A stretch of DNA of 27,658 bases, from positions 1 to 27,658 of the forward strand of contig VBPB01000067.1 in NCBI GenBank assembly GCA_005893365.1, in the 5' to 3' direction. The position numbers were made by a program, and so were the translations under genes. The DNA is from Candidatus Eiseniibacteriota bacterium (lineage in GTDB: Bacteria > Eisenbacteria > RBG-16-71-46). Positions 23,742-27,658 of this stretch are shown in pieces. Within the stretch, counting starts at the first letter, position 1. Each line of letters starts with the position of its first letter. The notes beneath the pieces were generated by a model. The model ran no database searches, was not told where the DNA came from, and was given only the letters and a program-made list of their open reading frames with translations.

Positions 23742-25142
23742 GTGGAAACCAGCGCCTCGCCGCCGTCGGCCGTCACCGATCCCATCCCCCGCGCGCTCCT
23801 CAGGCTCGCGGTGCCCGCCTTCTTCTCGTTCGGGCTCAGGCTCGCCTACCAGTGGGTGGACGCGCTCTGGGTGCGCGGGCTGGGCGTCGAGGCCACCGCG
23901 GCGGTCACCTCGTCCATCTTCGTGATGTGGTGGGTCTACTCGCTCAACGACATCTTCGCGATCGGCATCACCGCCTTCGTGAGCCAGCTGCTGGGCGCCG
24001 GCGACCGGGCGCGCGCGGGCCTCGCCGCGTACAAGGGGCTCCGGGCCTCGGCGCTGCTGGGGCTGTTCGGGACCGCCGCCGGTCTGCTGGCCGCGCGCCC
24101 CATCTTCGGCTGGATGGGGGCTTCGCCCGGGCTGATCACCCGGGGCGGCGACTATCTCTCGGTGCTGCTCGCCGCCGCCCCGATCCCGATGATGGCGCTC
24201 ACCTGCGAGAGCGTCATGCGCTCGGCGGGGGACACCCGCACGCCGCTGCTCATCGACCTGTGCGCGGTGGCGCTCAACGCCGTGCTCGATCCCATCCTCA
24301 TCTACGGCTGGGGCCCGGTGCCGGCCCTGGGCGTGCGCGGGGCCGCGTGGGCGACGGTGGCGGCGCAGAGCGCCATGCTCGGCGGCTATCTGGTGGCGGC
24401 GGCGCGCGGGCATCGCGCCTTCCCGCTCGCGCGGCGCGCCTTAGGCCCGCCGGTGCGGATCGGGCGGATGGCGCGCGTCGGCCTGCCGGCGGCGCTCATC
24501 GGCATGCTGTTCTCGGTGGTCTACATCGTGTTCGCGCGCTCGGCCTCGCGCTTCGGCGCCGCCTCGCTGGCCATCGTCGGCATCGCCAACCGCATCGAGG
24601 CCATCCAGTTCATGACCGGGGCCGCGATCGGCACCGCCGCCGCCGCCCTGGTGGGCCAGAACCTCGGGGCCGGGCGCCCCGAGCGCGCCGCCCTCGCCAT
24701 CAAGGTCGGCGTGCGCTGGATCGTGCTGGTCTCGGTGGTGCTCACCACGGTCGTCATCGCCTTCCCGCACGCCTTCATCGGCATGTTCACCGCCGACGCC
24801 GAGGTGCACCGCGTGGGCGCCCCCTACCTGCGCGTGCTCTCGTCGTGCCTGGTGTTCGTGGGCGTGGAGGTGGTGGTGGGCGAGGCCATCCTGGGCTCGG
24901 GCCACACCACGGCCATCTCGTGGATCTACTCCAGCGTCTCGCTGCTGCGCATCCCGCTCGCCTTCCTGGTGCCGGTCTGGACCGGACTCGGCGTGCTCGG
25001 GCTCGCCTGGCTCATCACGGTGACCTGCGCCGTGCGCACCATCGCCATCGTCGCCTGGGTCGCGCGCGGGACCTGGAAGCGGGGGCTCCAGCACGAGCTG
25101 CACGCCCCGCCGGCGGGCAGGCCCGAGGCGCTGGGCGCGTGA
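23742..25142 (+). CDS. MATE family efflux transporter
   Basis: 466 residues from the GTG at 23742, chosen by the leaderless spacing; a GTG 15 bases upstream overlaps the -10 box and is unlikely. The two halves of six helices are visible. The N-half has IPRALLRLAVPAFFSFGLRL and WVDALWVRGLG, and the C-half repeats it with MARVGLPAALIGMLFSVVYI and IEAIQFMTGAAIGTAAAALVGQNLGAGRPERA, the latter being the MATE family signature. The location is the inner membrane; members export cationic drugs or metabolites against Na+ or H+. Conserved acidic or substrate residues cannot be assigned with certainty by eye. It stands alone with its own promoter. Confidence 0.93.
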   Translation: METSASPPSAVTDPIPRALLRLAVPAFFSFGLRLAYQWVDALWVRGLGVEATAAVTSSIFVMWWVYSLNDIFAIGITAFVSQLLGAGDRARAGLAAYKGLRASALLGLFGTAAGLLAARPIFGWMGASPGLITRGGDYLSVLLAAAPIPMMALTCESVMRSAGDTRTPLLIDLCAVALNAVLDPILIYGWGPVPALGVRGAAWATVAAQSAMLGGYLVAAARGHRAFPLARRALGPPVRIGRMARVGLPAALIGMLFSVVYIVFARSASRFGAASLAIVGIANRIEAIQFMTGAAIGTAAAALVGQNLGAGRPERAALAIKVGVRWIVLVSVVLTTVVIAFPHAFIGMFTADAEVHRVGAPYLRVLSSCLVFVGVEVVVGEAILGSGHTTAISWIYSSVSLLRIPLAFLVPVWTGLGVLGLAWLITVTCAVRTIAIVAWVARGTWKRGLQHELHAPPAGRPEALGA

Positions 25143-25231
25143 TAGTGTCCCGGGCGCCGCGCACCGCGCCGCGGCCGGTCGCGTCGGCGACGGGCGGGCC
25201 GGGAGGAGCGGACCGAGACGGAGGCTGAGGC

Positions 25232-26440
25232 ATGGACTGCGAGTACCTCATCGTCGGGGGAGGTCACACCGGGGCGGCGGCCATCGAGGGCATCCGCGCC
25301 CACGATCCGACCGGCCGCATCCTGCTCATGTCGCGCGAGAACCATCCGCCGTATCGCCGCCCGCCGCTCTCCAAGGCCCTCTGGTTCGGCAAGTCCACCA
25401 AGGACGAGCTGCCCATCCACCCCGAGGCCTTCTACCGCGACCAGCGCGTCGACCTGGTGCTGCGGCGCGAGGCGGTGGAGATCGATCCCGGCGAGCGCCG
25501 GCTCTGGGACGACCGCGGTGTTGCCTACCAGTACGGTTCGCTGCTGCTGGCGACCGGTGCCCGCCCGCGCCGGCTCGCCGTGCCGGGTGCCGAGAGCGAG
25601 GGGGTCCACAACTACCGCTCGCTCGAGGACTACCTCTACGTCGAGAGCTACCTGCCGCGCTTCCAGCACGCGCTGGTGCTGGGGGCCGGGTTCATCGGCA
25701 TGGAGATGGCGGCCGCCCTGCGCCACGTGGGCAAGGAGGTGACGCTGCTCTACCCGGATGAGTATCCGTTGCGGCGCGTGCTGCCGCGCGAGCTGGGCCT
25801 GTTCGTCGCCGACTACTACCGCGAGCGCGGCGTCGAGACCGTCTCGGGCGAGGGGGTCGCCCGCATCGAGGAGCGCGGCGAGATGGTGGCCCACACCAGC
25901 GCCGGCAACGAGGTCACCACCCAGTTCCTGCTCGCGGGCATCGGCGTCGAGCCCTCGACCGAGCTGGCCGAAGCGGCGGGCCTCGACGTCGGCAACGGCA
26001 TCGAGGTGGACGAGTACGCGCGCACCAGCGATCCCAAGATCTACGCCGCCGGCGACGTCGCCGAGTTCCCCTACCTGGCGCTCGACAAGCGCATGCGCAT
26101 CGAGCACGAGGATCACGCGATCCAGCACGGGCGCGCCGCCGGGGCCAACATGGCCGGCGCCAACCGCCCGTACACCACCATGCCGTTCTTCTACTCCGAT
26201 CTCTTCGACCTGGGCTGGGAGGCGGTGGGGGAGGTGGACTCCTCGCTCGACACGCACGCGGTCTGGAAGCAGGAGCATCGCGAGGGCGTGGTGCTCTACC
26301 TCAAGGAGGACGTGGTGCGCGGCGCCCTGCTCTGGAACGTCTGGGACCACGTGGACTGGGCGCGGGGACTGATCCGCACCGCCAAGGCGATGACGGCGGT
26401 CGAGCGTGAGCGGGTGGTCATGGACTCGATCGGCGGTTAG
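25232..26440 (+). CDS. FAD-dependent pyridine nucleotide-disulfide oxidoreductase, AIF/ferredoxin reductase type
   Basis: 402 residues, with GGAGG and GAGG in front of the ATG. The FAD-binding Rossmann motif GGGHTG is at residues 9-14, the flavin stretch NHPPYRRPPLSKALW follows, and LLLATGARPRRLAVPG closes the first FAD segment. The NAD(P)H motif is VLGAGFIGMEMAAAL, and the second FAD motif is IYAAGDVAEFP. The C-terminus (MPFFYSDLFDLGWEAVGEVD) resembles apoptosis-inducing factor and bacterial ferredoxin/rubredoxin reductases, with no redox cysteine pair. It likely passes electrons from NAD(P)H to a ferredoxin or quinone. The partner is not encoded nearby. It lies 89 bp after the MATE gene without an obvious operon link. 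Confidence 0.9.
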   Translation: MDCEYLIVGGGHTGAAAIEGIRAHDPTGRILLMSRENHPPYRRPPLSKALWFGKSTKDELPIHPEAFYRDQRVDLVLRREAVEIDPGERRLWDDRGVAYQYGSLLLATGARPRRLAVPGAESEGVHNYRSLEDYLYVESYLPRFQHALVLGAGFIGMEMAAALRHVGKEVTLLYPDEYPLRRVLPRELGLFVADYYRERGVETVSGEGVARIEERGEMVAHTSAGNEVTTQFLLAGIGVEPSTELAEAAGLDVGNGIEVDEYARTSDPKIYAAGDVAEFPYLALDKRMRIEHEDHAIQHGRAAGANMAGANRPYTTMPFFYSDLFDLGWEAVGEVDSSLDTHAVWKQEHREGVVLYLKEDVVRGALLWNVWDHVDWARGLIRTAKAMTAVERERVVMDSIGG

Positions 26441-26831
26441 CCCGATCAAACCCGGGACCACTCGTCGCCCCATCCGTCGCCCCACCCGTCGCCCCACCCG
26501 TCGCCACGACGGGGCCCCCATCACCCGCCACACCGCAGGGCCCGGCCCGGTCCGATGGCCCAGCCGACACTTCTTCGGCGAACGGGCCGCGGCGTCGCGC
26601 GAGCCCATCCCGCCGAATCCATTCGCGGGCAACCGATTCGCGCGGCCGGCTTGCTTTCGGCGCGAACCTTGCGTCTCGCCTTGCGGCTCGCCATGGGGTT
26701 AGGGCGTGGCCGTCAAGCCGTCCGACAGGGCTCCGGTTCGACCGGGGCGCTCGGCCGGCCCAACGCTGTCGAAGGGCGCCCCCTTCGTGATCCATCAGCG
26801 TGACTGGGGCCAGCAAGAGGAGGCAGCAACC
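26441..26831. other. Intergenic region before the pilin gene
   Basis: 391 bases with a 12-bp tandem repeat at 26464-26511 and otherwise no convincing gene. It should contain the pilin promoter, but no good -35/-10 pair stands out. Confidence 0.5.
26464..26511. repeat. 12-bp tandem repeat, four units
   Basis: gtcgccccaccc repeated; units 1 and 4 carry changes. It lies 24 bp after the flavoprotein stop. No function is evident. Confidence 0.8.
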
Positions 26832-27011
26832 ATGAAAGCACTACTCATCGAGTTCGTGCGTGGGGAGAGCGGGGAAGACCTGATCGAGTACGGTCTGCTC
26901 GCCGCGTTCGTCGCCGCCGTCGCGACCGCGGTCATCATCGCCGACCCGCTCGGCATCAAGGGCAGCCTCATCAACGCCTTCCAAAAGGCGAGGACCGCGC
27001 TCGACACGTAG
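26832..27011 (+). CDS. Flp/Fap-type pilin precursor
   Basis: 59 residues with a strong AGAGGAGG Shine-Dalgarno. The short basic leader MKALLIEFVRGESG is followed by the prepilin motif GEDLIEYGLLAAFVAAV: cleavage is expected after the Gly, with the Glu-Tyr pair (E, Y) typical of Flp pilins, then a hydrophobic helix of about 22 residues and a short hydrophilic end (FQKARTALDT). Flp pilins are assembled by the Tad secretion system into adhesive fibres. No tad, cpa or prepilin peptidase gene is in the window, so it is an orphan here. Family assignment is firm. Confidence 0.93.
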   Translation: MKALLIEFVRGESGEDLIEYGLLAAFVAAVATAVIIADPLGIKGSLINAFQKARTALDT

Positions 27012-27033
27012 CCGATCCCGTCCGGACGACCGT

Positions 27034-27076
27034 GCGCGCCGTCTCCCGCGCCAGTAAGGGCAGCGGGGGAGGCGCG
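27034..27076 (+). terminator. Imperfect GC-rich hairpin after the pilin gene
   Basis: Arms gcgcgccgtctcccgc (27034-27049) and gcgggggaggcgc (27063-27075) pair imperfectly and are followed shortly by a weak TTT. Possible terminator of the pilin transcript. Confidence 0.35.
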
Positions 27077-27112
27077 TCGTCGTTTCCGGCCGGCGCTGTG
27101 CCCTAGGCGAGC

Positions 27113-27141
27113 TTGACCGTACCCAGAACGGGTTTTATCGT
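27113..27141 (+). promoter_or_regulatory. Promoter of the HTH-nucleotidyltransferase gene
   Basis: TTGACC (27113-27118, 5 of 6), exactly 17 bases, then TATCGT (27136-27141). The -10 ends 7 bases before the GTG start, so transcription should begin at or next to the start codon. Confidence 0.7.
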
Positions 27142-27157
27142 ACCCACCGTGGGTACG
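27139..27157. promoter_or_regulatory. Operator-like inverted repeat over the -10 and start codon
   Basis: CGTACCCAC-C-GTGGGTACG, perfect 9-bp arms with one central base. It overlaps the end of the -10 and the first three codons. A half site CGTACCCA at 27118-27125 lies exactly 21 bp upstream, two helical turns, between -35 and -10. The downstream gene encodes an HTH protein, so autorepression is likely. Confidence 0.65.
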
Positions 27158-27658
27158 AAGAGCGCCGTACACAAGAAGCGACCGAAGGCCGCCTCCTCGG
27201 GCTTGGCCGACGCGCTATTCGCCAAGGTCCAGCAGCGGGTACTGGCCGTGCTCTTCGGCGACCCGGGCCGCAGCTTCTTCGCGAAAGAGATCATCGGCCT
27301 GGCGCGCTCCGGTAGCGGCGCGGTGCAGCGGGAGCTCGCCCGGCTCGAGGCATCCGGACTCGTTACGGCCGCCCGTGTCGGCAAGCAGAAGCACTACCAG
27401 GCCAATGCTCGGTCGCCGGTGTTCGAGGAGTTGCGTTCCCTGGCGCTCAAGACGTTCGCGTTGGCGGACGTGCTTCGCGCGGCCCTGGCACCGGTCTCGT
27501 CAGGGATTCGCGCGGCCTTCGTCTACGGGTCGATCGCGAAGGGCGAAGACACCGCCGCGAGCGACATCGATCTGATGATCGTCGCCGACAGCCTGACCTA
27601 TGCCGACCTGTTCACTGTGCTGGAAGAAGCGTCCGCAAGGCTCGGACGCAAGGTCGCT
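27149..27658 (+). CDS. Winged-helix regulator fused to a minimal nucleotidyltransferase, 3' end outside window
   Basis: 170 residues are visible from the GTG at 27149; there is no Shine-Dalgarno, but a strong promoter ends 7 bases upstream. A basic N-terminus is followed by an HTH: VQQRVLAVLFGDPGRSFFAK, GSGAVQRELARLEASGLVTA, with a wing VGKQKHYQAN. The second domain is a MNT/pol-beta-like nucleotidyltransferase: FVYGSIAKGEDTAASDIDLM, with G127/S128 and metal-binding D139/D141. This architecture is known from HTH-nucleotidyltransferase proteins, often next to HEPN-domain partners in toxin-antitoxin-like modules in which MNT AMPylates the HEPN toxin. The partner, if present, would lie beyond the right edge. 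Autoregulation is suggested by the inverted repeat over its start. Confidence 0.88.
   Translation, partial: MGTKSAVHKKRPKAASSGLADALFAKVQQRVLAVLFGDPGRSFFAKEIIGLARSGSGAVQRELARLEASGLVTAARVGKQKHYQANARSPVFEELRSLALKTFALADVLRAALAPVSSGIRAAFVYGSIAKGEDTAASDIDLMIVADSLTYADLFTVLEEASARLGRKVA

Noticed and set aside
26464..26511. Possible CRISPR-like array from the 12-bp repeats
   Set aside because: Units are directly adjacent without spacers and too short; no cas gene.
1..27658. tRNA, rRNA, riboswitch or CRISPR elements
   Set aside because: Scanned by eye; no cloverleaf with CCA-type features, rRNA-conserved stretches or spaced repeats were recognised.

Overview
The window is GC-rich, gene-dense bacterial chromosome with no rRNA, tRNA, CRISPR array, phage or recognisable transposase. 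The gene content is that of a free-living Gram-negative soil or sediment bacterium: an outer-membrane DUF5916 barrel protein, a lipoprotein, a secreted subtilase with an FlgD-like C-terminal domain, a TldD/PmbA protein and an Flp pilin. FlgD-like tails together with DUF5916 proteins are typical of lineages such as Candidatus Eisenbacteria, Gemmatimonadota and relatives. This placement is inference only. Several starts follow a leaderless pattern (a TANNNT -10 box, 6-7 bases, then ATG or GTG).

Layout. 1-2.3 kb: a glutamate-synthase-type GXGXG protein cut by the left edge, convergent and overlapping with a UDP-glucuronate decarboxylase-like epimerase. 2.5-7.6 kb (minus): a tightly overlapping operon of two APH-fold kinases, a 39-residue small ORF and a DUF5916 outer-membrane protein, read from a promoter near 7.59 kb. 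7.7-8.9 kb (minus): a secreted SnoaL-like protein and an NADPH-dependent FMN reductase. 9.0-12.0 kb (plus): ABC ATPase, ABC permease with one late frame break, and 3-methyladenine DNA glycosylase I (tag). 12.1-12.5 kb: the N-terminal stub of a methyltransferase. 12.4-15.9 kb (minus): a FemAB-like GNAT protein followed by a secreted S8 peptidase.

15.9-21.3 kb is a disturbed zone. A tldD/pmbA-type gene is broken by a frameshift and by loss of an internal piece. A 236-bp segment carrying its 3' end plus the leader of a small antitoxin-like gene is present twice, 1555 bp apart. Next come the antitoxin-like gene, a 26-bp perfect palindrome, and a large polytopic spermidine-synthase-like gene with a TPR tail that is interrupted three times. 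Real gene decay and assembly error cannot be told apart from the sequence alone.

21.3-27.7 kb (plus) is orderly again: a CPBP-family membrane protease, a TolB/CsgG-like lipoprotein, a MATE exporter, an AIF/ferredoxin-reductase-type flavoprotein, an orphan Flp pilin, and an HTH-nucleotidyltransferase fusion cut by the right edge. The last gene has a TTGACC-N17-TATCGT promoter, and a perfect inverted repeat lies over its -10 box and start codon, suggesting autoregulation. The most interesting leads are the kinase-kinase-micropeptide-DUF5916 operon, the self-operator at 27.1 kb, the leaderless start rule and the tldD repeat.
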